This document shows, in pieces, positions 24,650-37,344 of a stretch of DNA of 64,000 bases. Origin of the DNA: Acanthaster planci. Taxonomy: Eukaryota; Echinodermata; Asteroidea; Valvatida; Acanthasteridae. The translations under genes and the position numbers were made by a program. The stretch is from assembly GCF_001949145.1 (NCBI RefSeq), contig NW_019091358.1:922053-986052 (forward strand), written 5' to 3'. Position 1 is the first letter of the stretch, and the number at the start of each line of letters is the position of its first letter. Below the pieces are notes generated by a model, which was given only the letters and a program-made list of their open reading frames with translations, did not search any database and was not told the origin of the DNA.

Positions 24650-26010
24650 GTTCAGTAGATGCTTCACTAAGCCCACTGGTCTTGTAGAATATGAAAACGA
24701 CGCCGACTGGGCATTCAGAGAGAATGTTAACTAGAGGGTTTGTCCATCTTCAGGACAGAGCAAAGGGTTTTTTCGCAGTTTTGTTTATTCTTAAGAAAAG
24801 GACATTCCTTTATTTGAGATACTACCACATTTGGATTTCTCACTTCTTACTCAAACATCTATCCTACAGCTACAAATAATTCCCAAAGTTTCAAATGATA
24901 TTTTTGGTGACCTCATTATGACGAAATATTCAAACCCTTTCGAACATTAGAAGATATAACAAATTAAAATGTCCACCCTTTACATCATGCCACCTTGTCT
25001 ATAATACTTCCCATTCTAGTTATCTACCAAATTTCAACCATATCAGACATGTAGTTTAATATATAGGGCTCTAAAGAATCTAAAGACCCTTACTACATGG
25101 GGACTAACAGTGCATAGTCAGTCAGATCGAGAAGATTGCCAGGAACTGGCTGTTGAAATAATGTTCAAAAACTATGGGGGAAATAAAATATTCAATAATC
25201 AATAAAATCAGAAGGTGATGTCACCATGACGTCATAAAATTGGCTTATTTTTGTATCAGGATGTTTGTGTGCTGTAGCTTAAATGACAATTAAAGATCGC
25301 CAAATAACTGAAATGGTGCCTTGAAAACATGCACAAAGTCAACGGGCTAAATACACCTATGAAGAAAAACTGCTCCTTTAAACTCATTTCACGTGATTTG
25401 CGTTTAAACTGAAAAAAATTTCTGAAATATTACTTGATATTTTGACTCCAGGGTATATTTGTAATCGAATGGAAGGGAAAATTAGTCTGACTCTCTTTTG
25501 TTCTGGTAGTAATTCTTGATCGAAGCCGAGGACTGCTCACTCATTAAGCTCGATAAAAGTGTGGTAGAAAATGTGCACAAAGCCTATGGAGGAAAACTGC
25601 AGCTTTAATCTCATGTCACGTGATCCCTAATGATGTCATTATGACCATTGTGTCCTAGGGCCCTCTCTACATAATGGACTACAAGTGTACACAATTATGA
25701 AATCAATTAGATTGACCCAATTAGATTAGAGTCCCGAAGTCTGGCTTTTGCCAAACGTGTACAAAACCTAAGGGGAAAGTTAAATATTCAAAAATAAATT
25801 AAAAAAATTAACAAAAACAAAAATTAATTCAAATTGAGGTCGTCATGATGAAGTCGTCAATTTGAATTGATTTTTGTACCAGGGTCTTTGCTGGCTGTAA
25901 CTTTGATGACAATTGAAGAACGCCATATTACCAAAATAGTGCCACGAAAACGTGTACAAAGTCAATGGGCTGAGATAAATATTTAAACTTTTCCAGATAG
26001 TACCCCACTT
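24650..26010 (+). repeat. Composite CRE/E-box repeat, block 1
   Basis: Two diverged units of about 280-350 bp share landmarks in the same order: a 'CAT(A/G)GGG' stretch before AAATATTCAA, a TGATG/TGACGTCA segment, TTTTTGTA(T/C)CAGG, AACTTTGATGACAATTGAAG, CAAAATGGTGCC and GTACAAAGTCAATGGGCT (25.95 kb) or its variant (25.34 kb). The same order recurs at 37.45-37.73 and 43.75-44.07 kb. One perfect TGACGTCA lies at 25227 and a CACGTG near 25617. No conserved reading frame is visible across copies, so I call it non-coding. Confidence 0.7.
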
Positions 26011-26139
26011 GAGTGCACCTTAAACTTGATGTTGCTGTTGATCTTCATTTTGTTCCTGTTAATATGGGGCCTGGGCCAGCGGAAGAGGGGCCAGTGGGTG
26101 CTTGAACGAGAGCTTGCGCCAGATCCAAACTTAGTGGTT

Positions 26140-26634
26140 TTAGCTGTAGCTGTTGAAGCAGTTGAGGTTGTGCCATGGTCTGCCTAGTCGCCGACGTCCG
26201 GCAGGGTTACTTGGAGCAGCGAAGCGCATATCAGTCTGTCTTTGGTCGCGAAATCTGTAAGATACAATGGCATACGTACGCGTGACTTTATATCATAAAT
26301 CATACGTTGTCCCAATATTAAGCGGATGTTACAGGTTTTAAGCGAAAGATTTGTCTACTGTTATTTTTTTCTGTCAAGGTCTATAAAGGACTAACCTTTG
26401 AATATCTCTCACAATTAGGCCTACCTCTCGGACACGTTTTTTCAACTGCGTGTTGTTTCTCTGGAGGTAATATCTTGCAAGATTACTGTTTGGATCCATA
26501 TTTTGTATGACATGGTCAACTACACGCTCCCAATGGTTTCCGTGCATCTCATAACCTTGTAAACTCAGGCGCCGTTCGACCCCATTGATGTTAAGTCTAG
26601 CATTGGCTGTCAATTTGGAAACGTTTGCAGCAGC
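26140..26634 (-). CDS. Possible two-exon coding fragment, function unknown
   Basis: On the minus strand an open stretch from about 26634 down to 26396 reads through LNINGVERRLSLQGYEM, then NHWERVVDHVI and YYLQRNNTQLKKRVREVG. It can end at CAAAG|GTTAGT (donor at 26395-26394). A matching acceptor TCTTACAG stops at 26255, and the second exon (26254-26140) continues in frame as FRDQRQTDMRFAAPSNPAGR and ends at TAA. The split codon rebuilds Arg. No ATG opens the first exon, so an upstream exon would be needed; a weak acceptor CAG lies near 26605. The charged helical segment with LKKRVREVG could be a short coiled coil. I do not recognise the family. It may be a host exon pair nested in the opsin intron, or a transposon remnant. 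Confidence 0.35.
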
Positions 26635-27161
26635 ATTCGAAAATCAAAAACGACATTTAAAAGGTTAAGGCTGTTGCCATTTATAATAGAAACACAGCTG
26701 CCTTATATACAAATCCCCTAAAGGACACAAAGTTAAGTAAGTATTCCCCAAGGACGCAAAGTTACGTAAGTATCCCCCAAAGATGCAAAGATACATACAT
26801 TACTTTTGTCAGGACTCAGTCATCGTCTTTTCAAAAGACGTAAGTTTAGGTCTGTGGGACCTCAGTTGCCTAGTTTAGAAATGTCAACAAAAACCACATC
26901 ATAATCGCTCGTTACTTTTATCTGAACTTATTCCTACGTCTTTTCAAATTCACTAAAGTGCTTGGGAATAGATATGCTACCTTTGCCACATTATTAGCAT
27001 GCAAATTTTTATAGCCTATACATGTAAACGGCCACCTTAAAAGTCTGTAATGCCCCTTCATAATAATTGTTGAAAAAGGATACCTCACTACACCCTCAGA
27101 ATCGTGAGTTTGCCATACATTACTCGGGCACTCTCGATAAAGTGACATTTTGTTAATTGTA

Positions 27162-28259
27162 CACAAACCATCGCTACTGATGGTTCGTGCACAAACCGGA
27201 TTGAGCCAATAAGAAAATGGTGCCGACCAATAAGAGAGCACATAATCCCCGGGCGGGCTCACCCGCCACCTTCGAAAATGACCACGCTCAGCGAGCTCGG
27301 TTACACAATGTTACATAATCAGTCACTTCACTCTACTTTCCATGTAATACAAAAAGATAGCAATGGTACATATTTAGTTGATGGTTGAAGACCCCTAAGA
27401 AGCATTGCTTGTCGAGTGGAGGACCCATAGACACTTATGACAACACTACACGAACTAGATAATATATTACATTACGAAACAGCCTGCTCATAGCGCTTGC
27501 AAAACCTTACAGTCAGCCGAGCACCTGCTCTTTATATGTAACGTTACGTAAGCCCCATCTTGAAGGCCGGTGTAACGGTCTCATATATTCACCGTTGTCG
27601 GTTTTCCGGAAGAACGCGTCGGATGAATGGGCACGTTGCCGAAACGTGCTCATTTATCCGGCGTGCTGATTTTTCCGGTTATCGTGCGCTGTGGTCCCGC
27701 ATTTAGAGGGCGCGGTGGCTTCACGCATACGAAGAAATAATTATGCAGATAAGGCTGGGAGATTGGGGAATTACTCTTTTGACTTTGCCGCTTTCGCACG
27801 AGCCTCGGAGCGGTGCATCGTTATACATGCATGGCGAACCATAAGTGCGGACTTAGCAGAAGCACCCACGGTCAACTTACGGTACATGCACATACGCAAT
27901 CTCGTTCTCATTGGAACGATATTGCAGCACCATACGCTGCTTCCCAACATGCCTTGAGCGATCTTAATTCAAACGCACACGCGGCCAATGTGGTCGAGGT
28001 TGTTTGGAACTCAGCACACCCATAAAATTGAACAAAACGGGATTTACTGCGCACACGTTCAGGTGGCTCGGCAGTGCTCGGTTAATGCCCGGAAGTCCGA
28101 GCAGGCTAAATGAGACTGTTAAACCGGCATGGCAGGGACCGAAGCTGATCGTGCAACTCTCTGATTGGCTACGTCCTATCAGTGCACAAAACCATGGGCG
28201 CCGTTTCCTTGTTGGCTCAGCTCGGTTTGTGCACGAACCATCGATACCGATGGTTTGTG
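27162..28259. mobile_element. 1.1-kb TA-flanked inverted-repeat element
   Basis: The left end CACAAACCATCG (27162) and the right end CGATGGTTTGTG (to 28259) are each flanked by TA (27160-27161, 28260-28261). Outer arms match closely for about 38 bp, including GGTTCGTGCACAAACC on the left and its complement on the right, and resemblance continues inward for about 100 bp (GAGCCAA, CCAAT(A/C)AGAGAG) with an indel on one side. Inside each end is a smaller palindrome, ACCATCG...CGATGGT. No transposase is seen in the interior, so this is a non-autonomous DNA element. Confidence 0.7.
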
Positions 28260-30833
28260 TATGTAACGGGGGAAAATGGCACACTTCAAATAAGAATAAA
28301 AATAAAGAAGAAACTTGAAGAAAATAAAACACTTGGGGAACTTGCTAAAAATACTTTCAAAAGGATCGGAAGGGGACGAGTCGCAAGAAGTCAAAAAGAA
28401 TAGGGATGCAGAAGCAGAAACTTGATTCTAACAACAACAAAATCTTTTATTTCTTCTAAAAATATCCAAAAAAGGAAAGTAACTGGGGAACTAAAAAAAG
28501 CCTGGACAGGACTATCAAAAATCAGATTTAAAAATATTCATCCAAAGACTTGAAAATCTAGCCAAATGAATTGCAGAAGCAAAACTTAAAATGTTGGAGA
28601 AATATGACCAAGCTAGACCAAAATTAATTTTAGAAATTAGACCAATCCTAGACCAAAATAAACACGCCACAAAATCAAGGTAAGGCTTAACCAATCTAAA
28701 ACAAGACCAACCAAATTAAAAGAAAAAATGAAGAACCAATAAAACCAACACAGCGCCAAAGAAAAGTCAACTCAAGCGTTAACTGCCTGTTAGTCAAAAT
28801 AAAAGTAATTAAAAAATATCAATACAAGTTGAGGACAAAGAAATAATCCAATGCACAAAGTATTACACTGCACATCCACAGTTGCTCAATCTGCATCATA
28901 AACTTTCTAGCTTTAGTAACAAACATGTGCAGTAAGGCTGAGACCAGCCAAAACTCGTGAATATCAATGAGGTAATAAACAAAAGGTCTGTGCCACTTCC
29001 AAGAAGGCAGGCCACACTAATCCTTAATCCCCACCTTAATCCTAAGCCTCCTGCTGAAACATATGCACAAGCATATAAGAGTCCATGAATAAAGAAAACT
29101 GACTTGCACGGGATGCATGTACTGGCCACATGGTTGTACAAAATATATACAAGTACAAGCACAAAAAAATTAATAATGGAATATACGCACTCGAGTTCGA
29201 GAATACATAATGGAGAAAAGTAAGGCGAATCTATCCGTGTTCTGTCATATGTAATAATTTAATCAGCAGAAATATACTTCAACTCAAATGATTCTGCTTC
29301 AATCCTCATCCTCATAACAAACTTTAACTTAAAACGTTCATAAGCACGGACTTAAGAATCAAATCCAAAAAATTCGTTATTAAAAAAAAGAAATACATAT
29401 ACTCCAACGTCGATCATCCTAGTGAAGAACTTCCAAAGAAAAACTTGTGCGAATACAAACAACGCTATCTTCATATTTAAACAGGCTAAACAACCAGAAC
29501 AAAAAATATCCGAGTAGCCCAAAAGTTTTCAGCAATGATCAAAACACCTTGTAAAAGTTACAGTCATCTGGCTAGAATTTGGTTCGAATGTTCCAAATCT
29601 TACAAAAGAACACTTGGCCAATAATGTGAGTAAAGATGGAACAATATCTCAAACAATGAAAGTGACATCTATTATCAAAAGCAGTCAGCTGACAAAAATA
29701 CAAAAAAACTTTCTCTTTAACAATACAGAAATAAAAATAAACTCACCAAGTCCACCGCAGGTCTGAGCTTTGAAGGCTGAACTTGACTTGTATGAAATCG
29801 GTGTGTTTCTTCACCGACTGCCAACCTGCTTACTGAGACTGGGGCTCAAAGCATGCCCACAGTGCCTGTCTAGTTGCATCATCAAGTAAACAATTATGAG
29901 GGGCACAATGCAACTTTAGGATGGGTAGACTAGGGGGTGCTACTCCTATTCAGTGCGTGGACTTTTGCATTGAGTACAAAGAAAAAAACTAAGTTTAATC
30001 TGCCCCTGCTACATGTACAGTCAATAAAAATGCACCTTTTATTGAGGCTGGTGTCCGAGTAATGATACGGCTCTGAATAAGCAAACTTTTCGGCGTGCAC
30101 AGAGCTCATTTGAATTTCAAATTCCTGCCGTAGAGGAATTTCTGTAATACACCTCTAGGCTTATTTGACAGCAAACTGTTCATGTACCCGATGCTTTATG
30201 TTACGGGTGAGGAACCCTCATAGCCGGTACATAAAACTAGCTGTCTCCCAGGAATTAGCGTCTCTGGAAATCAGATGTCCATTTCAGATTGTGATCACGG
30301 GATGGATCCGGAAGTCGCTTTGAAGCTTTTTTCGGACAGATCATATTTTTTTTCTATTACTGTATTTTCCACAATATGAATATGTCACCTTTTATTGACC
30401 TCTTCCTTAGTGACTTTACCAGCACCAATTTCGCGGTATATATCTGTGTTTGTTCCCTCACTTCAAAGGACCGAGATTATACAGCCAAGGGACCTGTTTC
30501 AGGACACTCTTCGTGATCCGAAAAGACTCTACAGATATTAACCGGGAAACTCCTTAATCATTCATGACTATCCTGCATAAACTGCAACCCTTTCTTGAAG
30601 CTACTGGTGCCGGAAGAGGACATCGGCATATTTGCAGAAACAGGAAAATGATGTTTTTCATTTGGCTAAGACATTACCTTACATATGACATTATACCCTC
30701 GTTCAACATTGGGGCAGCAATTTGCATTTCAGTGTATACCCTGATTCTCAGAGAATATAGACAGGGTGTAATTTCCTATTTGGTCGATTTTAAGGCTCAA
30801 TATGTAGTTTGAACGTTACAGTGTTTGATTAAG

Positions 30834-30935
30834 ACATTTCAGGGGTGCTGAATTAATTGGTGAATAGTGGCGAGCGATCAGATGACCCCAAGAGTCCCAG
30901 TTGGTTCAAAGTTCAAGGGTTACTAAAATTGTCCG
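30834..30935 (+). repeat. Left terminal inverted repeat of the 6.5-kb element
   Basis: Contains AATTGGTGAATAGTGGC and GAGCGATCAGATGA, whose counterparts on the reverse strand of 37236-37337 are CAATTAGTGAACAGTGGC and AAGCGATCAGATGA. By eye about 70 percent identity over 100 bp. Confidence 0.65.
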
Positions 30936-31844
30936 GAATGACATTAATTGAAGTTTAATAACGGGGGTTGTTTTGCACCATTTGTTTAACTTTTGTATGT
31001 GTCAACCATTTCTGCAAATGCGTTACAAAAATAGCCTCTGTAGACAGCCTCTTGGTAGCGCAAAGAGTTGTGAATTTCTCTTATTACGGGTGCATTCCAC
31101 CAAATCGTATTTCTGCGCGCGAGCTCATTAATATTTTATGATCCCACTGGATTCTTACAATAAGACATGCTATAACCAGGAGGGATCATCGAAAAATTTC
31201 TATAAATCCCGAATTTGGGACGGATAATTTCCATTTCGGGATCTTTCTTTCACAAAAACCCCAAATTGCAGGCCTATATTTTGGAAATGTTCCACGGTAT
31301 GAAAGTTGTAGCAAATCTTGTGACAACGCTCTATATACAGTATGCAACTTTAGATCGGATTCCCGGAAACGTTTCAGGTAATATATGTAGGTATCAATAT
31401 TCAATAGATAGGCCTAAGCATATTGTAAGTTTGGGTTCATATACATTTAATTCACAGCTTTCCTATTACAGACGACACATTACATGTGCTAAAAGCAGTT
31501 TGAGGTGTACAACAGTTGAATAGTTGTTTTGAGGTTGGGTCAACTTTCGACAAAGGTTATCACTCCTAGCTGTCTACTGGTACATGTCATTTTCAACTGA
31601 AACTTTGTGTAGTTTGTGTTTCATAAAAAGGCTCAACGAAAATAATAACGAGATGATTTGGTACACTATAATACTTGGATGCACATGCACGCTTTCATTT
31701 CTTGTTTTACAATTTTACAATTTTTACAGGTGAGAAAGATAACATGGCTGAGTCGAAATTGGGTATTAAAACGGGTAGCGCCAATTGACCGGAGCCTTTG
31801 TTTTGTATACCAGAAGACTATCCCTGTTAGCTGAGGTCACAAGC

Positions 31845-34800
31845 TTGTGGGAGTTACGCCATGTACGCTTGAGCAGGTCAAGATTATATTGGAAGAATTG
31901 GCTAATAAGATAAGTTGTCCAAGAGAGGTAGCTCAGGGGCTGCTCGATCTTGATGATGCATTTGTATCGGCTGCAATACCAAAGCTGATGTGGCACTATG
32001 GAAAGTGTTGGCTAAATTTCATGAGTCGTCGGAATGTTCATCGTTATGAAAACAGAGTGGAAGTTGGGAGCTACCAATGTGATACTTAGCTTTGAAAGTT
32101 TGAAATTTTGATCCAGACCAGTTTTTTTTTATTTGAGTCATTCCAGTCCTCGATTAAAGATGGTTGTACTGTACAAGTTTTACAGTGAGGTAAATTTATT
32201 GTGTTTCAGATGGTTGCGACGAAGTTGGCATTACAGTACCAACCACTAGTACTGCCACACAAGATTCAGTTTTTCTGCGGAGCAAAGCTCAACCTTTTAA
32301 ATTAACAAGGACATCCACTACGTCCTTTGCTGTTCTGGAGCTGACCCAGGGGAACTTAGAAGATGTGAAACTTACAATATCCATTCAAAATTTGAGAAAC
32401 TGCCTGAGGCTGATTTTAGGCTCCTAGCACGTCTACAGCACACATTTGATGCGATGGCCAGTGACCTTCTCTTCCGTACCAAGTGTGTAGTTGAACGTGA
32501 GCGCAAGGGAGCATTGAGTGGCAATGAGTGCCAGACAAAGCTGAACATATTGAGGTAATCTTCAGCCGTCAGCAGTATGAAATCAGAGCTCTGACTGCTA
32601 CTCTCGTTTCACACAGTTTTGCAAGAAGACATTAAGCGTCATCCCGCAGTATTTTACCACAAGGCCAGCTTTCTTCCAAGAGAAACTGAAGAGTCTGCTT
32701 CCAGATGTCGAGATCATCAAAAGAAGAGATTGTGGTCTAGAAGATTATACATGATTATCCGGCGCACTATTCTCCCGATGAGTGAAAAGGTCGAACAACC
32801 GCTAGCAGAAGCACATGAGAATTGTCTCAAGTTTCCAGCATTCAACGACGTGCAGCACATGAAGATTGTGAATATGGCGTTGTTTCTACGGGGTGAAATT
32901 TTCAACCAACTATCCAACATGAAAACTGCATATACTGAGGAAAATGCCTTTAGTTCAGTCCCACAGTCACTCTACATATTTGTGGCAATGATGCTTGGTG
33001 GCGGTAGTGCCCTTGAGGTAGAAGAGGCGGGACCTATAGTAGTTGAATATGAAAAGGCGAGTAAGATCAGGCGAAGATCCTCGACCTCTGTCAGGACACA
33101 CTATACCAAATGTCTGGGGTGGAAATATACCACCAAAACACCATAGTATAGGGCTCACTGTTCACCAGATGTCTGGACGAAGCAAAAAAACTGGTGCAAC
33201 CCCTCAGTTACAGTGGCCATAAATACACTAATTAAGACAAGATTTTTGTGCAACAGATACCGCTATAGCAGAAGAGATGTTGAACACGATTAACAATGAC
33301 ACAAGAGCTGTCGTTCCAAACAATTTGGTCCACGGCCGCTCTGTCACTTTTGAAGATGACAACTTTGATGAAGACAAGGAGTCAAGCAAGTTTGGTCATA
33401 CTGGCTTTCACGGCACACAGCTTGCAGCTTACCAACGAGGGCCTAAACTAGAAGTCACTGATCCTGAGATTACTTGCTCTGTTTGCGCAACCTTGAAGTG
33501 CCAAACAAAGTCCATGAAGTCAGGGTTCTCAGTGTAATCATAAAAGAGCAACCCTACACAATCACGAATGAGCTCCTGAAGAGGATATGCAGTTGGTTAT
33601 GATGACAAACCCAGAGGCTGCAGATACGGCATTTATTTTGAGAAGACAGGTTACTGATATAAGTCAGACAGGCTTTCAAACTGGACAAAGTTTAACATGT
33701 CCCTCTCCATGCGACATGGTGCAGCAACATCCGTGGGACAAATGCCTCTTCTCAATGCCAAAGCAAATGGGTATGACACCATTAATACCTGCAAGGGCAG
33801 GTGGAGATCCCATTACGTGGTTTGTGACCAAACAAGCAATCAATGCCCCAGCAATGGAGGCTAAATGGTCAAAGGGGGCAGCTTGGGACGATGTACACTT
33901 CCGCATGGGTGGTCTTTATACTGCCAATGCTTTCATGGCAACCATTGATGACCATATTGAGGACTCAGATCTGCCACAAATCTGGGTTGAGGTCGGTATT
34001 ATCTCCTCTGGTAAGGCAGACAAGATCCTACAAGGACGAGACTACAAGGCAGGCATGCGCCTTCACAAGATGACATGGCAGGCCATGTGGCTAATACTCG
34101 TCCCTCAATACCTCAGCTTCCTCAAAAACTCCAGCCCAAACCTGTTTTAGTGATCTTGTGCTGCTCGGTAAGGCTGACGCTCCTCAGCCTCTGCTCTCTC
34201 GTCTGAACACAACAGAGACTTAGGGATGCTCTTAATCAGTTTCTGCAGCAAAAACTGCAGGACAAGAACTTCAACTTCCTCCACTCCTACATGCAAATGA
34301 CCCAGCTTCTGCTCACCTTTACCCATGCGCAGCGAGATGACCGGTGGAACCTTTATCTTTTTTCCTTGACCCAAATGCTTGACTACTTCATGCGGTAAGT
34401 ATCAGTTTCTAATATAAAAACAAATAAAAACCAGTACTACAATGCTTAAATTGAATACTAAGTTAAGAAGTATGACTTTAATTAATGCTGCAAAGCCAAT
34501 TTTGTCAGGCAGGTATGACCATCGGAGGTATGCAAAATGGGGAATTATCTTCACGGTAGAGATGAGCCGTCTTCCTGAGGAAGCCCTCGAGCGCTTCCGG
34601 AGTGGTGGTAGCTTTGATGTTCAGTGGTGCGACGACAGCAAGTTCTCCTATGTGTGTGTCAACCATGCCACTGAATGGGTAAACGGCATTGGCAAATCTG
34701 CAGGTGGCCTTTCAAATATCATGCAGACAGACTCTGCCACACTCAGGTATGAGCAACGAAAGCTCAATTTGATTAATCTTATAAAATACTACATGGCTGC

Positions 34801-36690
34801 CCACGTTCTTCTGTACTATGGCTAGGGCAAAAGTCCATAGCCCAGGACCATAGTTCGCTCCTAAGTGCAATTGGAAGCTAAGTATGAAGATAGTCTTTTC
34901 CATGCATTTACAAGCTTTTTAATGGCCAGCACCCAGACCACCTCATTAGCAAGGACGTGGCACCTTTGCATATTGAGGAGTCGTTGCTCAATGCTTCTTC
35001 TTGGCCACTCCATGCGCAAGACCTTTTTGCTGCAACGTCTAGTGAAGGCTGAGAACAGTGACAAACCAGCCCTGAAATTCTCATCAACGACGACCAAAGG
35101 TAATCCACTAACATTCAAGAACATATTTGACGTGGAGAAGGTTTCAGGTGGTAACCAGCAAATTGTAACTGCCAGCAGAAAGGCCATGCAGTGTCTACCA
35201 AGCTGGTCGTCCAGTCAACATCAAAGATGTTGCTCAGCATAAGCTCATCGCTGTTCCCGTGTCCTAATTCACCACTGACAAGAAGATGCAAAAGGGGGAC
35301 AAATCACAGCTTCTGGATTTGGTTCTTGAGACCACAAAGATCAAGTGCCAGCCCGAGATTCCAGTAGTCCCAGCTGAAAAATCACAGCATGCAGAAGATG
35401 TCCTGAGCAACCTGTACCAGACTTCATGTGAGGGAGAAGTCATGGGGGACTTCGTAGCTTTCTTCTGCCACTCCATTTTCTCCTTTGCCAAGCAGTCAAA
35501 TTGGTGTAATCTTTGACAGATTTGACTTTAGGAGAGATGAGTATGAAAGGTCAGACAAGAAAGGCAAGAGCAGGAAAGAGCTAAGAAGCCCATAAAGAGT
35601 AAGATTTTAAAAAGGCAACGGCAAAAGTCATTAAACCTGACACTTCATTGCCCTAAGGACAAGAATAGTAGTTGTTCCTCACTCAAAACAAGAATAAAAT
35701 TGGGCTGCAAAAACTGCAAGGAAAACAGCTAATCGAAAGGGCACCCGTGCTGCGTTTGAAAATCTCACAGACGTGATGTGTTCTGGCAGCCTGCAATACA
35801 CGGAAAAGCTGGAGTTGGATCATGAGGTGGCGGACACTCGCCTCCTGCTTCATGTCCTGCATTCCTATGCATCTCGTGTAGTAGTGGTTGCTCGAGACAC
35901 TGATATTTTCATCATCCTGCTCACGCATCACGAGCTCTTTAGAGACAAGGAGGTGTTCTTTTCCAGTGACTCCAAGCAAGGACAAGAAATTCATCAGCAT
36001 CAATGCAGTAGCACGGCAGCTACTGGAGAATGAAATCAATCCAAGACACTAGCACTCTTCCACAGTCTAGCAGGCTGCGACACTACGAGCTTCTGTTATG
36101 AGATAGGGAAGCATACAACATGGAAATTATTCCTTAAGTGAAAGGGAGGTGAATGGGTTCTGCTACGAATGAATAGTTTTCTTATATTGCAATTGAAACA
36201 CAGTTTATCTGAAAAATTAATTTAAAAATATGATTCATTTTATCATTGGGATCTGCTGGATGATGTGAACGTCAGGACTCCATGTGATCAGGATTTTCAG
36301 AGGACCCAAGCCTTCATGACCTGCTGCTGGGAGGAGAAGGCTCAAACACTGAATGAGGTTATGGAGAAGATGACCTTAACCGTTCAAAAGCCAGAGAAGA
36401 GCCCACCGACGTCTGATGCTGGGAAGCTGCATATCAGGTTGATGCTTCATTCAAGCAGACAAGTGGCTTGCTGCCTCACTTGCCATACACAAGGGCATCC
36501 TTCAAGATCCTGCGTCCACTGATTTCTACTCAGTCATTAATGGCAAGCTTGTTCCCGTCATAATGACCCTCGATCCAGTCCCCAAAGCCATCACTGAGAT
36601 CATTTCATGCAACTGTAGGGGCGAATGCAGCACTAGATGTTTTTGCTTTAATGAATGCTTTTACTGCCTTGCACTGTTCCTGCCATAAGT
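31845..36690 (+). pseudogene. Unclassified multi-domain transposon protein, decayed
   Basis: Coding blocks in several frames follow one order. 31.85-32.09 kb: LLDLDDAFVSAAIP with WHYGKCWLNF. 32.27-32.52 kb: an FFCG zinc-ribbon-like start, then FEKLPEADFRLLARLQ. 32.62-33.02 kb: ALFLRGEIFNQL. 33.27-33.46 kb: EEMLNTINNDTRAVVPNNLV and TGFHGTQLAAYQRGP. 33.59-34.15 kb: WDDVHFRMGGLYTANAFMA and DKILQGRDYKAGMRLHK. 34.44-34.77 kb: RYDHRRYAKWG and SAGGLSNIMQTDSATLRYE. 35.81-36.12 kb: DHEVADTRLLLHVLHS, DTDIFII and LAGCDTTSF. 36.40-36.66 kb: PPTSDAGKLH, LVPVIMTLDPVPKAI and a Cys cluster CNCRGECSTRCFC. I recognise this domain order from many uncharacterised, high-copy proteins in invertebrate genomes, some labelled tesmin/CXC-like for the tail; I know no agreed function. 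The acid-rich ADTR / DTD motifs suggest a nuclease-like or NYN-like core, which is inference. Frameshifts and stops separate the blocks, so this copy is dead. Confidence 0.65.
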
Positions 36691-37235
36691 CCCAAGTTCG
36701 TAATAATGTGAAATGACTCATACAGTATTACTCGTATTTACTTCAGCTTTACTTTCGGTATCTGAAACGGCGGAACCTCTCTTATTCTACGTGACTGCAG
36801 CACTTTTTCCTGGTCAGGCTCTTTATTGATATGTTACTTATGAGTTATTTTGTACATATATACACATATTACACATATAAAAACCAACCTCAAAGCAGAA
36901 AATGACCAATAAAACCCAAACACTTGTTGGCAGAGACAATAACGAGTTATCATCACTGTGTTTTGTATTGCGTAAGGATGTAGTGACCCCTGCTCAATGT
37001 ATTTTGTATTTGCCCCAAACTACGAAAGAGTCCATTGAAGGTGGTTGTGTATTGTGAAATTGGCTGTGACAGGTGTGCAGTGGCATGGCTGAGGTGATTT
37101 CTTGGGGTTGCCCATACCCTAGGTGATATCAAATGGAAGCCAAATAGCTTGGATCTATTTATTACAATTAGAAACTGATAGAAATGATGCAAATGCATCT
37201 ATGGTTTCAAAAATTCCATGAAGCGCTACTTGTAG

Positions 37236-37337
37236 ACACATTCGATAACCTTTGACCTTTGATCCTTGATTTGGGACACCTAAGATCATCTGATCGCTTG
37301 CCACTGTTCACTAATTGATTTTGGGTGTCAGAAATGT
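37236..37337 (-). repeat. Right terminal inverted repeat of the 6.5-kb element
   Basis: Reverse complement counterpart of 30834-30935. It lies about 550 bases beyond the Cys-rich end of the decayed protein and directly borders the second composite repeat block. Confidence 0.65.
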
Positions 37338-37344
37338 ATTATCC

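Larger units (their letters stand above)
30834..37337 (+). mobile_element. 6.5-kb decayed DNA transposon with TIRs
   Basis: About 100 bp at the left (30834-30935) and the reverse complement of 37236-37337 on the right align through most of their length. Shared words include ACATTTC, GTGGC(G/A)AGCGATCAGATGA, GTCCCA, and TCAAAG / AGGTTA. They face inward around a single decayed multi-domain coding region on the + strand (31.85-36.69 kb). Terminal inverted repeats bracketing one large gene are the layout of a cut-and-paste transposon. I could not fix the exact ends or a target duplication. The element sits in intron 4 of the opsin, in the same orientation. Confidence 0.6.
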
